A DNA stretch of 64,000 nt from Deroplatys truncata (Eukaryota > Arthropoda > Insecta > Mantodea > Mantidae). Both the position numbers and the translations under genes were made by a program. Of the stretch, positions 33,037 through 44,179 are shown piece by piece. The notes beneath the pieces are model-generated. The model ran no database searches, was not told where the DNA came from, and saw nothing but the letters and a program-made list of their open reading frames with translations. Within the stretch, counting starts at the first letter, position 1. Each line of letters opens with the position of its first letter. Where the stretch lies: contig CM060977.1 of the NCBI GenBank assembly GCA_030765065.1, positions 157,800,052 to 157,864,051 of the forward strand. The letters are read 5' to 3'.

Positions 33037-34281
33037 CGAGGGTGGATTGATAAGTCCATGACTTTGACAAGAGATAGCGTTCTAACCATAGATTTGTTTG
33101 CACCTAATTCTTATATCTATTCTGGGTATAGTCGCAGAAATTCGTTGTCACTTGTTTCTTAGAACATTGTTGAGAGCGTCAAAATAAGCAGATGTGTGTT
33201 GCTTGGTAAAAAAAGAGAAAAGTGAATTTCGTGTTGTGATAAAGCACTACAGTTTGCTTGGTAAGACGGTGAAGGAAGCGTAAGAAAAGCTGAACAAATA
33301 ATATGGAGAGTCTGCTCCATCACATGGCATGGTTCACAGAATTTCGATGTGGCCGTTCGAGCACAAGAGATTCCATGCACACAGGAAGGCCAGTTGAGGT
33401 CACAACAGAAGAAACGGTGAACAAAGTTCACGATATTGTGTTGGAAGACCGCCGATTGAAAAGACCGTAAACATCTCGAGTGAACGGATGTATAACATTC
33501 TGCACGAATTTTTAGGTATAATAAAGCTGTCAGAAAGATGGGTGCCGCGACTACTCACAGTTGAGAACAGGTAGATTTGTGTGACCATTTCACAGGATAT
33601 TTGAACATGTTCCAGCGCAACCTAAATGAGTTTTTGTGGCATTATATCACGGTTGCTGAAACTTGAATCCATTACTATCAACCTGAAACCAAACAACAAT
33701 CAAATCAGTGAATTTCCTTCGGTGAACCTGCTCCAAAGAAAGCGAAAATCATTCCGTCGGCAGAAAAAGTCATGGCAGCTGTCTTTTGGGATTCACAAGG
33801 GGTGATAGATATCCACTACCCGGAAAAGGGTAAAACGATCACAGGTTCACATTATGCCGCAATGCTGAAATTGTTAAAGAAACGTCCCCATTTGGTGAAG
33901 AAAAAGGTTCTCTTTCACCATAGTAATGCACCCGCACACAAGTCAGCATTTGCCATCCCAAAATTTGTGGAATTGGGCTACAAACTGTTACCTCACCCAC
34001 CATATTCTCCAGATTTGGCTCCCAGCGATTTATTCCGCTTCGCAAACCTAAAAAGTTGACTCGCTAGGAAGAAATTCACGTCCAATGAACACATCATAGC
34101 AGAAACAACCTCTTATTTTTCAGACTTCGAAAAATCATATTTTTGGAAGGGTTAAAAGAATTGGGGAAACGTTGAACAACTGTATTGAATTGAAAGGAGG
34201 CTATGTTGAGAAATAAAATTGCTTTTTGGGGAAAAATTGTTATTTTCTTTAAAAAGTTACCGACTTATCAATCCGCCTTTG
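33037..34281 (+). mobile_element. mariner element E, full length
   Basis: 1,245 bp between TA dinucleotides. The ends CGAGGGTGGATTGATAAGTC and its inverse (right end reads back CAAAGGCGGATTGATAAGTC) match well. The length is typical for mariner. Confidence 0.9.
33180..34180 (+). pseudogene. mariner DD34D transposase pseudogene (element E)
   Basis: The N-terminal half is heavily decayed. EFRVVIKHYSLLGKTVKEA is visible at about 33225, with stops, then GRPVEVTTEETVNKVHDIV in another frame at about 33380. The catalytic tail is open at 33772-34059: KKKVLFHHSNAPAHKSAF, then PPYSPDLAPSDLFRF. In mariner the block is HQDNAPAH; here the aspartate codon reads AGT (serine), so the second catalytic residue is lost. 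The third aspartate (PSD) remains. Dead, and older-looking than the mariner at 57195. Confidence 0.85.
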
Positions 34282-35071
34282 TAAGTATGTATGCAATAGC
34301 TTACTTGGTACATTTGGTGGATTGGGAAGAGTAATTTTGATGTTTATGACTATGTATCTCGTTATTAAGTTTCCCAACCTTGCTCAGTTTGTCTTTCGTT
34401 TTGTCTTTTGTTTTATGTTGTCAGTATGTTGTGTCGCGATGGCTAGGAATTTGACTAAAGATCAAAGCATCTGGAGTGTTGTTAAAGGTAGGCATTTGCA
34501 AGAAGATCCCGTACTGTTGATGAAATGATTAGTTTATAAGACGGGCGTGTCAAGAAATTGATACAAATAAAAAACTGTGTATAAAAGTGTGCTTGAGTGC
34601 GACATGCAGACTACAAGACTGTAAATGCCGAAGGCCAACAATTTGAACATTTAAGCGGTAGTAGTCTTCTATGTTAGTGTCTCGTCATAACATTGTACTA
34701 CACTGAAATTAAAGTAGATTTGTATAACCTATCATTACTGTACGCCTACTTAATATCTTCACCTACGAAGCAGCTAATCGAGTCAGGACAAGAAGACAGA
34801 GGGAAGTAGAACAGGGAGAGAGGTACGACAGAGCTACCACCATCTCCCATTAGGTATGTTCCAACCTTAGGTTAAGAATATGCTCCAGAAGAAAAGGAGA
34901 GCGAGGGCGATAAATGAAGAATAAAATGAGTAAGATTTGCTGTTAATATGACACTACTTGCACCTACGAGGTCTATATAAGTAAAAAAATGCACAATTTT
35001 AGAAACTTGTATCTACCATACGAGGTGAAAAAGAGTAGCAATGACATAGACTTCAATAGAAAAAAAATATA

Positions 35072-35924
35072 TCTGATGTGTTACATTCACATGACCTTCT
35101 CTATCCTCTATCACTTATTATTGAGTAAACAAACTATTCTTACTAAAGCTTATTTTTCTGTCTACTATATTTTAATCCAAATAAACTTTTGCAGAAAGAG
35201 CTACAATACACATTTCGCTAAGAGAATAACGTAAATGCCGTAAATCTACGACACGGAACCACCGGCTTTACTTTCCTTCCGAAGGAAGCCATGTTAAGGA
35301 TTTTTACGCTCGAAATGAGTGACCAAGTAATGAATAATTCGAACAATTAATAACACATCTCTCAGAAATGGCTGCTGCAACAAAAAGTTATTTTAAATAA
35401 ATTGTGTGCTTTAAAGAGATCTACATTTCTTGTACAGTACGTTCTCTTCTATCGCTTAACGATTACTAGTTACACAAGGTTATACAAAATTCCTTTCGAA
35501 TGAAAAGGACTTTAAAGTCTATTCCCAGAAAATTCAAGATACACATTTTATTTTCCATATAAACATCATTAATATATGATATTTTAATCAAAATCGTTAG
35601 AGGCGTTTTTAGAAAATCAAAATTTTCGAAAAATGTTCCATGTAAAGGGTAGTTTGAGGCTGTTGGTTTTTTTTTAAACCTTTGTATCACATCTTCAAAA
35701 CGTATTGAACCTAAATACCAGGTTTGGTGCTTATCTGACTTTGTTTTTGAGTTATGCTGTTCATAGCCGCACACACGCGCACGCGCGTGGACCTTTTTCT
35801 AAAAATGCTTTCTTAGGGTTCAAGTGTCTCAAAACGTGTATTTACGGTGAAATCTGGGTGTCAAATTTTTGGGTGGAACGCAACACCTTCTCTACCTACT
35901 AGGTATGTAGTAGAGACAGTAACA
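35072..35924 (+). mobile_element. HINE-like repeat copy 10 (subfamily B, patched)
   Basis: It begins CTGATGTGTTACATTCACATG and ends GTAGTAGAGACAGT. (CA)n is replaced by CACACACGCGCACGCGCGTG. Between 35235 and about 35330 the expected B-type sequence is missing and SINE family-1 body occupies the place. Bases 34282-35071 hold nothing recognised. Confidence 0.85.
35235..35317 (-). repeat. SINE family 1 fragment inside HINE-like copy 10 (c)
   Basis: GCCGTAAATCTACGACACGG and TTCCGAAGGAAGCC identify the body of SINE family 1, without head or tail. Confidence 0.8.
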
Positions 35925-36104
35925 AATAAAACTAATGCGTGTACCTTTTAAGAAAGAGATTAGTGAAGTCTTTTGTTTCTAACGTGTTGCTGTATAGTGT
36001 AGATACTTGAATGTTGCGAGTAATTGAGAAAAAATGTCGAAATTCTTGATGTATAGGTAAGGAGAAGAGTAGAGCGTGTAAAATAAATATTAGTTTTTAG
36101 AAAC

Positions 36105-36315
36105 AATGGACGACGGAAGAACAATGCTGCAGCTACTCAGAAATTGGCTGGGACACTGGATGAACAGAAACCGCTTACAAAGAGACCAACTAAATATAAT
36201 GTTAAATGGAAACAAGGTCCAGGGCAGTATCAGTTTTCATGCGGAGACGAAGAGGAAATTTGAAAGGTAGAAAGGATGGAGAGAGATGCAACTGCAATGA
36301 ACGACATGTCCTTGA
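36105..36315 (+). pseudogene. LINE reverse-transcriptase C-terminal fragment
   Basis: RTMLQLLRNWLGHWMNRNRL followed by QRDQLNIMLNGNKVQGSISF, then ETKRKFER and a stop, then GWREMQLQ. The pattern W.GH...RN.L..D...G...G, ending in ETKRKAE and W, is the C-terminal region of insect LINE reverse transcriptases. No catalytic YADD box is present here. Bases 35925-36104 and 36316-37026 hold nothing firmly recognised. Confidence 0.6.
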
Positions 36316-37026
36316 GCAGAAAACTATTATTAGTTATGTAATGGGCAGATTTTCTGCTCAGTAGATATTTCTGACTACTGAATTCGCCCTTCTAGGATAA
36401 CTATCTTCCTCACCTGCATATTAAAATAATGTATTGACAAATCTCTGGAAAGAGAAAGGGAAACTTTACACGCCAGGGGCAAAGCGTTTACCAAACAAGC
36501 GATGCAAAGTTTAAAAGAGGAAGTACTTATATGTCTCCTGATAAACCGACTTGCAATGTTTTCAACAGAGTGAATGCTTTATAGTCACAAAGATGATGAT
36601 TAAAAGTGAATAGTAAGATAAGTTTTGAAATTTGTTCTTTCACATAGCCGTGCATAGGCTCAAGTTAGAAATCTAATCAGATGAAAATCTCACTGACGTG
36701 GATCTTCTGCTTTCTGTGCCGATGAGTTAGTCTGAGGTATCTGACAAGCATACTGGATCTTCAGTATAAAACCTGGCCGTTTTGTGTGTGTTGTGCGTCA
36801 GAGCCAATGCCGGCTGGCTTATCCCATTCCCCACGCACCGCACTCTCACGACAAGCTTTCTTTCCTTCAGTTACCACGTACTCATTGGCGCCAGCAGACC
36901 ACCTTCATTTGCGAAGACGTGAAGGTAAGTTGTCTTTATAAAAACGTATATTTGTATGTAAATGCTATGCTAAATATGAATCGGCTCGTCGCGTTCGTGA
37001 AGAATTCACTCTGACGTTTTCTGCAA

Positions 37027-37130
37027 ATTGACTCCTTCCAGAAAGTCATTTGACGATTTTGTGAATAAGTTTGAGACTACTGGTTCAGTGAAAAACAAGA
37101 AACATCAGACGAAATTGGCGAAAATCACTA
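37027..37130 (+). pseudogene. transposase HTH scrap
   Basis: TPSRKSFDDFVNKFETTGSV followed by KNKKHQTKLAKITIE resembles the second helix-turn-helix and linker of mariner-type transposases (pattern ...KFE.TGSV...GR). Too short to assign to a subfamily. Confidence 0.35.
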
Positions 37131-37241
37131 TCGAAGTTAGAATAAGTTGGGGTTTCAGCCATTTCTGCACATACAGCATTTGCTATGAGATGAGTTAATT
37201 TTGTTATATTTTATGTACAGGTTTACAGAAATACATATATA

Positions 37242-39184
37242 GGGTGAATCACCTAAACTTGCACCAAAAATATTTCGGAAATGGAAAGTGCTATTGATGT
37301 GCAGTTTTCACAGCATTGATTGGTAGTCAGGGGCTCGTACATTTAGCCTATAAAGAGTTTAATACTGAGAAAGTGTGTTTTAAGCAAACATACAATTTTT
37401 AAATAGAACAATGCCTAATTACATCAATAGAATAAAGGCAGGGTAAATTAGAATGTCAGTGGCATTTGTTACAAGATTCTAGTGCAAGTGGTTAATGAGA
37501 AAACTTATTTTGAAACTTTTACGCACCGGCACTTGTACAACCTGTGGTAGCACAAACTAAAGAAATATAAAAGGCAATTACAATACTTATGTGGATTCTT
37601 AAAGTAAAGAGAACATAGCCCTGCAAAGGTTGTGTTCAAAGTGACCATCGGCAGCTTCAACACACGCTTCCAGTCCGCTAAGCAAAGACTGCAATACACG
37701 TTCTAGCATTTCAGCGGAATTTCAGAGCAGGCAGCAATAATACGTCGTTTCATATCGTCTGGTGTAGTTGGTACATCCTTGTAGGCAGTGTCTTTCAGCC
37801 TTCCCCACAGAAAAAAGTCTAAAGGGGTCAGATCCGGTGAACGGGTCGGCCAAGGTACAAGTCCTCTTCGTCCAATCCAACGATTTGGAAACAATCCGTT
37901 AAGACAAGCTGTAGTACCTTGTGCACTATGGGCTGGATAGCCATCATGTTGGTGCCACAAGTTCCTCCTAGTCTACAAAGGAACGTCTTCTAGCATCTGT
38001 GGCAGATGATCTGTCAGGAGGCTGAATACATATAAGATATCAAAGGGTAATTTATGATAAAATATTCATTTTGGGAATTAATGGATACTTGTGCGAGTTT
38101 ATTGTTCCTTCTATGAACAAAGGGCCTATGAGCTGATGGTTCACTATCCCACACCACACGTTTAAACTCCATTGACGCTGACGTTCCACCTGAGGAAGCC
38201 AACGGGGATTGTCAATAGACCAATAGTGCATGTTTCTCCGGTTTACCTGGCTATGACTATTAAATGTTGCCTCATCCTAACCAAGATACATGATGAATCT
38301 GGAGTATCATATCTAAATGCCCATGTACAAAAGTTAATGATTCTCAAAATCGTTTCCATGCAGCTTTGATGGAGAGAGATGTGATAGGGATGGAACCTAT
38401 GTCGATGGAGAATGCGCAGTAACTTACCTGACTTATGCCACTTCCTCGTGCGATTGTGCGGGAACTAATTTGCGAATCTACTGCAACGGCAGCCAAAACA
38501 TTAATTTCTGCCTTTTCTCCAGTAATTTGTTTGCTTCTGTTACGTTTTCTAAGTGTTACAGACCACTTTCATGTAATTGGTTGAAGAGGTTGATACATAA
38601 TTGCCGAAATGGTTGATATCTATTGGGATACGTTTCCGCATATACCGTACAGAAACGAACTGCATTCTTCCTAAACTCTCCATACACCCTAAACTCTCCA
38701 TACACCAAGAGCATGTCGGCTTTTTCTGCATTAGTAAACCCCATCTTCCACTCACGACTTACTGCTTGAACTGTCACAAACTAACTGACCAGAAAGTCGC
38801 AATGTAATCAATGAACAGAAGACACAATGCAAACAAACATAACATCGTACCTAGCAACTAAGTAGGTTAATGGGACAAACGATTGTCGGGGTGAAAACTT
38901 TTCAAAATACGATTTCTCGTAAACCACTTGCACTAGAATCCTGCAACAAAGGCCATTGACATACTGATTTACCCTACCTTTATTCTGTTGATGTAACTAG
39001 GCATTGTTTCATTTAATAAATTGTATGTATGCTCAAAAAACACACTTTCTCAGTATTATTAAAATCTGTTTATAGGCTAAATGTACGAGCCCCTGACTAC
39101 CAATCAATGCTGTGAAAACTGTACATGAATAGCACTTTCTATTTCCGAAATATTTGCGGTGCAAGTTTTAGGTGATTCACCTTG
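37242..39184 (-). mobile_element. DD41D element H with about 265-bp terminal inverted repeats
   Basis: The left arm (37242 to about 37505) and right arm (about 38920-39184) are inverse copies with few differences. Shared landmarks are GTGAATCACCTAAA, TTGATTGGTAGTCAGGGGCT, CGTACATTTAGCCTATAAA and GATTCTAGTGCAAGTGGTT. TA dinucleotides lie at the edges. About 1.94 kb. Such long TIRs are unusual for this superfamily, where 20-50 bases is common. Confidence 0.88.
37703..38777 (-). pseudogene. DD41D-type transposase pseudogene (element H)
   Basis: The minus strand reads NAEKADMLLVYGEFRVYGEF and AVRFCTVYAETYPNRYQPFR at 38740-38600, the N-terminal domain typical of this transposase group. Fragments of the first catalytic domain fall near 38200-38140 (ASMEFKRVVWDSEPSAHRP). 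The C-terminal part is open at 37960-37703: MWHQHDGYPAHSAQG (second aspartate), then RSPDLTPLDFFLWGRLKD (third aspartate). There are 41 residues between them, the DD41D spacing. A tandem duplication in 38676-38705 (ACTCTCCATACACC twice) inserts VYGEF again in the N-terminal domain. Several frame breaks; dead. Confidence 0.82.
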
Positions 39185-39316
39185 TATAAGAAGCGAAGAT
39201 AGGAGGGTTGGGTTGGCTCGGCGGCCGGCTGTGCCATGTCGTGCTACCCGGGCGCAAAACCACGTGCGAGCGGTCAGGTTTCATACTGAAAACCCTGTAC
39301 CTGAATACGCACCAAG

Positions 39317-39349
39317 CTTTCTCATCTGAATTCACTTCAGATGAGAAAG
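39317..39349. repeat. perfect 14-bp inverted repeat (hairpin)
   Basis: CTTTCTCATCTGAA, five bases, then TTCAGATGAGAAAG. It could be a transcript hairpin or a chance element; nothing coding is recognised around it. Confidence 0.85.
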
Positions 39350-39689
39350 TGTCATTTCATCTTATTTACCACCTTAAAGTGACTTACAACGTTGCGGAAC
39401 ATCTGACCGGAAGAGACTTGGACATTTCCTGTTGAGGATCTCACAACTTTAAGTCTATTGGACAACGCACATATCGCAATGGCGACGAACCACTGGTTTG
39501 AATTGGACATCGCACTCTCTCACCCCTACAGACGAGCTGTAGAACATTATGTCGATATCAACTGCCCAAGGAGTTAGATTTGGTTTAATGGATCTATACT
39601 ATGGCCTGCTCGATGCTTCTGGATGCTTTTGTATTTCTCTCAATGGGTTACCTCAGACGAAGCCTTGATCTCCCAATTAACTTATGGGC

Positions 39690-39830
39690 CGCTTATCAAC
39701 CGTGTCTACATGAATGAAGTAGTACAAATCAAGATGTCCCGGGTTCGATTCCGGATAGATAGTTGGAGTTTTTCTTTAGCCAGGATTATTCCCCATCCTC
39801 CCTACAGTCTGAAAGTATCAACGAGAGTGT
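39690..39830 (+). repeat. tRNA-like SINE fragment
   Basis: A B-box match (GGGTTCGATTCC) at 39742-39753 is followed by a SINE-like tail (CCAGGATTATTCCCCATCCT). The A box upstream is weak. The rest of 39185-39931 holds nothing recognised. Confidence 0.4.
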
Positions 39831-39931
39831 GAATGTATACGTGAAATCATTGTAATTACCCAAAGTAATACCACTCAACTTTAAAACGAGAGAACATCAT
39901 TGATGATGAGCAATTGTTGCAAGGGTAAAAA

Positions 39932-40786
39932 TCTGATGTTACAGTCACATGACTTTCTCTACTCTTGTACAAACTATTTTTACAAACGCTTATTCTCCAT
40001 ATGCTTCATGTTAATCGAGATATCGAGATGTTAATCTTATTGCTAATTTTCTTGTAGATGCAAGGGGAATTGCTAGGCTTTAAGCGATAGTCAAATATTT
40101 TAAGAGTTGGTTGCTATGTGAAGTATTCCATTCAGTGTGCATTACCTAGGCAAAAAAATGAATAGCGAATTCCCATTTGAGAAAAAGTATAAGTATCGGA
40201 AAATTTAAGGGAATAACAAGCAATATCTCGAAAATGGTTCACTCAACAACAAAAATGTATATGACATAAATTTTGTATTTTAATGCGATACACTTTTTCT
40301 GTGTAGTAAAATTTTGTCCATCTCTTATGGTTTACCAGTTATGCAAAAGTCGTTCACAATGAAGAATACTTTTGGAGACTATCCCAGAAAATTCGAGCTA
40401 TACAATTCATTTGCCATAAAAATGTCTTAAACTTATGCTATCTTATTCAAAATCGTTAGCCATTTTGAGAAAATTAAAATTTTCGAAAAACGTTCCATGT
40501 AAACGGTAATCTGGGGTGGGGGAATTTTCTTGAAAACCTTCGTGTCGCATCTCTGGAAGATACTGAACCTAAATACCAAGTTTGGAGTTTATCCGACTGT
40601 TCGTTTCTGAGTTATGCTGTTCACAGACACAAACACAGATATACACACACGGACATGTTTCAAAAAATACTTTTTTTGGATTCAGGAGGTCTCAAAACAT
40701 ATATTTCCGGTGAAATCTCGGTATCGAATTTTTGAGTGGAATACAATACTTCCCCTACTTACTATACGTAGTGGAGAAAGTAAAAA
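39932..40786 (+). mobile_element. HINE-like repeat copy 11 (subfamily A)
   Basis: Full length. The left hairpin is shortened (CTGATGTTACAGTCACATG). The right end reads ACGTAGTGGAGAAAGTAAAAA. The microsatellite is interrupted (CACAAACACAGATATACACACAC). Confidence 0.9.
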
Positions 40787-41119
40787 GCGGGCGATATAAC
40801 CTGAGATCTTAAAGGCGGCATATATGGAACATATACAGAGTGTATCACAATTAATAGCGAAACCAAAACGCTTAAAATATACGATAACACAAGAAAAATA
40901 GACCAATAAACATGGGTCCGAAAACAAACCGTGTGCGAGATTTATTAGTGTGAAAGTATGGTGCTGAGCCGTCATTGACTCTATTATGAAACATCGTCCT
41001 AATAAGTACAAATGAATTTGAAAATGTATACTTTTCGTTCATTTGTCTGCCTCACAGTTCATTCATGGCTTAACTTAAGAAGAAATACAATTCTACTTTA
41101 GTATGTTACTGCACACTAT

Positions 41120-41330
41120 TCCTGTTAAAGGAAGTGTTCAAAGTATCGTCCTTGCACCTGGATGCAATACTTCACTCGTCTCTGCAGTAAGCTTGAAATT
41201 CTTTCAAACATTCCCGGATCATCTCTGAATTCTTGACAAGCACGTACTATTCTCTGCTTCAGTACATAACGGTATCAACGGGAGTGCTGTACATTACGCT
41301 TTTGAGGCGGCCCCAATACAGCAAAATCCA
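41120..41330 (-). pseudogene. transposase C-terminal fragment (element J)
   Basis: On the minus strand RIVRACQEFRDDPGMFERIS is followed by SLLQRRVKYCIQVQGRYFEH and a stop. This matches the C-terminal end of DD41D-group transposases, which close with a cysteine/glycine-rich motif and FEHL. The catalytic domain is deleted. Confidence 0.6.
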
Positions 41331-41471
41331 AAAGATTAGGATAAGGTGATCGAGGAAGCACAACTACGGGCGTCAGTGGCGGCTCATAACCACAAATTCT
41401 CAATAATAAACCTTGCGCATGGTTTGTTTGCGGACCAATGTTTACTGGAACAATTTTTTTCTGTTATCGTA

Positions 41472-42703
41472 CACTACATGATCAAAAGTATCCGGACACC
41501 AGGCTGAAAGTTCGAGGCGCCCTCCATCGGTAATGCTGGAAGTCAGCATGGTATTGGCCCACCCTTAGTCTTGATGGCTGCGTTCACTCTCGCAGCATAC
41601 TTTCAATCAGATGCTGGAAGGTTTCTTGGGGAATGGCAGCCCATTCTTCACGGAGTGCGAAACTGAGGAGAAGTATCGATGTAGGTCGGCGAGGCCTGGC
41701 ACGAAGACGGCGTTCCAAAACATCCCAAAGGTGTTCTATAGGATTCAAGTCAGGACCCTGTGCAGGCCAGTCCATTACAAGGGATGTTGTTGTCGTGTAA
41801 CCACTCCGCCACAGCCCGTGCAGAATGAACAGGTGCTCGATCGTGTTGAAAGATGCAATCGCCATCCCCGAATTGCTCTTCAACAGTGGGAAGCAAGAAG
41901 GAGCTAAAATATTAATGTAGGTCTGCGCTGTGATTGTGCCACGCAAAACCAAAAGGGGTGCAAGTCCCCTCCAGGAAAAACACGACCACACCATAACACC
42001 ACCACCTCCGAATTTCACTGTTGGCACTACACACGCTGCCGGATGACGTTCTCCGGGCATTCGCCATACCCACACCCTGCCATCGGATCGCCACATTGTG
42101 TACCGTGATTCATCACTCCACACAACGTTTTGCCACTGTTCAATCGTGTAATGTTGACGCTCCTTACTCCAAGCGATGCGTGGTTTGGCATTTTCCTGCG
42201 TGATGTGTGGCTTATGAGCAGCCGCTCGACCATGGAATCCAAGGTTTCTCACCTCACGCCTAACTGTCATAGTACTTGGAGTGGATCCTGATGCAGTTTG
42301 GAATTCCTGTGTGATCCTGTGTGATGGTCTGGATAGATGTCTGCCTATTACTCTTTACGACCCTCTTCAAATGTCGGCGGTCTCTGTCAGCCAACAAATG
42401 AGGTCGGCCTGTACGTTTTTGTGCTGTACATGTCCCTTCACTATCACATCAGAAACAATGGACCTAGGGATGTTTAGGAGTGTGAAAATCTCGCGTACAG
42501 ACTTCTGACACAAGTGACACCCAATCACCTGACCATGTTCGCAGTTCGTGAGTTCCACGGATCGTCCCATTCTGTTGTTTCACGATCTCTAATGACTACT
42601 GAGGTCGCGGATAATGAGTACCAGGCAGTAGGTGGCAGCACAATGCACCTAAGGTGAAGAAGTATGTTTGTGAAGGTGTCCGGATACTTTTGATCACTTA
42701 GTG
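41472..42703 (-). mobile_element. Tc1-like DD34E element C, full length, nested
   Basis: 1,232 bp between TA dinucleotides (41470-41471 and 42704-42705). The TIRs are the same as in element A (ends ACTTTTGATCACTTAGTG). It interrupts the right TIR of element J exactly at a TA, and the flanking J sequence joins up as GAAAACG-TA-CGATAACA, mirroring the left arm of J. Confidence 0.95.
41584..42570 (-). pseudogene. Tc1-type transposase pseudogene (element C)
   Basis: The minus strand ATG at 42570 opens MGRSVELTNCEHGQVIGC and the HTH; the frame breaks after DVIVK near 42437. It reopens as a 228-codon frame (42270-41584) with QNVVWSDESRYTMW (first aspartate) and GGVMVWSCF. It then slips frame between about 41910 and 41780, so the FQHDRAPVH block with the second aspartate is out of frame. 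It returns for VMDWPAQGPDLNPIEHLWD (glutamate) and the C-terminus. Two indels are enough to disable it. It is nested in another element and is probably among the younger insertions here. Confidence 0.9.
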
Positions 42704-42795
42704 TACGTTTTCAGCCGTTTCGGTTTGCGCTATTAATTATCATACACCCGGTATTACAGAAGTAGGTTTCCACCTGTGCCGTGGGTTAAAATTAA

Positions 42796-43024
42796 AGTTT
42801 ATTTACGGACGCTCTTTAACTGCTGCGGTTCTTAGCGTCCCATTCTATATTGGTCGTGAAAGACCGGCAATTTTGCTCAGAGGCCTCTTTATCAGACTTG
42901 TGGTTCTTTTACGTGCCGTAAATCTAACACGTGACCACCGGCTTTATTTCCCTTCCGCCGGGTTTGAACCCGCGACCTCGAGCACAGGAGGATAGCATGG
43001 TAACCACTACACCACGGAGACGAC
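42796..43024 (-). repeat. tRNA-Val-like SINE, family 1 (copy d)
   Basis: Complete copy. The minus-strand head is CCGTGGTGTAGTGGTTACC with GGGTTCAAACCC as B box. The sequence around the A box resembles tRNA-Val. The body ends with the GGACGCT box near 42805. A short deletion removes the TTCGGAAGG block. Confidence 0.85.
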
Positions 43025-43110
43025 AGTGTGTCGAGAGAGATAACCATGTTCTATAATAGCCTCGTTAACATTATATTTACCAATCTAACTGGAATCTTGA
43101 TCTGTCCCAT

Positions 43111-43428
43111 AATGACATGTCGTGGTAGTAGCGGTAGCGTCTGAGGCTCGCATTTTGGAGGTCCTAGGTTCGATTCCTGTTGGGCCGCCACTTCTGGCTT
43201 TTTTCGCAGCCTTTCGTTGGTTGGTAGGCAAATTCTAGGGTGGTTTGCATAATGCCGCGAATTTTCCGGTGCCCCATTTCCTGTCATTTCATTTCCTTAT
43301 GTTTCAGGATTGAAAGATCAGGCGAGAGGACGGCGTCAAAGCACATGGGGCGGTAGAGATTGCTGCAGAGAGAGAGATATATCTGTGGGAAGTCTCTCAC
43401 GTCAGGGTATAATACCTTGAGACGTACG
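43111..43428 (+). repeat. tRNA-derived SINE, family 2 (plus orientation)
   Basis: The head is TAGCGGTAGCGTCTGAGGCT with GGTTCGATTCCTG as B box. The body has GGCAAATTCTAGGGTGG, CCTGTCATTTCATTTCC and GATCAGGCGAGAGGACGGCG. It is the only family-2 copy on this strand. Bases 43429-43904 hold nothing recognised. Confidence 0.75.
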
Positions 43429-43906
43429 TTATTTCGAATAAAACCAACCAATAAAGTAATTTAGGAACTAAACTTAACTAGTGCATTAAGATATACTCAA
43501 GAACTATAAGTAACGCTGTCCCATTGCAACTGTAGCGAAGGTGTTTGACTAATAGAAACTTTAGAAAGCCAAAAGAAATTATTACACACTTCACTTAAGA
43601 TATTCAGAAGAAGGTTAAAACGAGCAACCTTCATGTGATGATGTCAGCGGACATTTTTCTACTCCTCATTCCGCCTGAGAAACCAAGCAAACAATGTTTC
43701 CTGCATTACGCGCCCGCTGTTGCCTACACAAAGGCGAACAGTTTGAGTCGGCCATCTGTACATCCATCTTTACAAAAATGTTAAGACTGCCACTCGACAT
43801 TTTATCATACTGTGGACATAGAAAATTACTTTGGGGCCGAAGATATCTAGCCTTTAAGCGCCAGCCGCGCGTGGTGAAGGAACAAAAACCTCAAAAGTTG
43901 TTTAAA

Positions 43907-43953
43907 GTATATATATATATACTTTAAACAACAATATATATATATATATATAT
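43907..43953. repeat. (AT)n with flanking inverted repeat
   Basis: GTTTAAAGTATATATATATA runs into ATACTTTAAAC, a perfect palindrome, followed by a second (TA)n run. Bases 43954-44179 hold nothing recognised. Confidence 0.85.
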
Positions 43954-44179
43954 AGCCCTTGGTTAACAGACAGTTATTTATGCAATTACATGTCATGCCT
44001 GTAGTACTTGCGTACAGATTCAGTGAGGAGTAATACAATTCCTATGTAACAGTTTTGGTGTTTGCTAAAACGTTTAAAGCGCATGCTGGCTAAATGTAAG
44101 GCCTGAATTGTGTAGGCGTTTTTTCTGGATTCTGTTTCCACATGAATACAATTTGGATTATGACATGAAATGTTCTATT

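Larger units (their letters stand above)
40836..42751 (-). mobile_element. long-TIR element J (DD41D-like), split by Tc1 element C
   Basis: The outer TIRs start CAGAGTGTATCACAATTAAT at the left, with the inverse of CCGGGTGTATGATAATTAAT at the right. They extend inward at least 110 bases (matching TACGATAACA, AAACATGGGTCCG and AAACAAACCGTGTGCG). The right arm is interrupted by the 1,232-bp Tc1 element C. Without it, J is about 0.68 kb, an internally deleted element. Confidence 0.85.

Noticed and set aside
41611-41907. 98-codon plus-strand open frame, also at 24232-24528
   Set aside because: It is the antisense shadow of the Tc1-type transposase C-terminus in elements C and B; similarity between the two only reflects the shared transposon.
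42950-43024. Possible tRNA-Val gene on the minus strand
   Set aside because: Same head occurs at 50277-50534 and 51839-52098 attached to a common body, so it is a SINE head.
43125-43190. Possible true tRNA gene
   Set aside because: A and B boxes are present, but the sequence runs on into a SINE body shared with other loci, and no complete cloverleaf with a proper acceptor stem was found.
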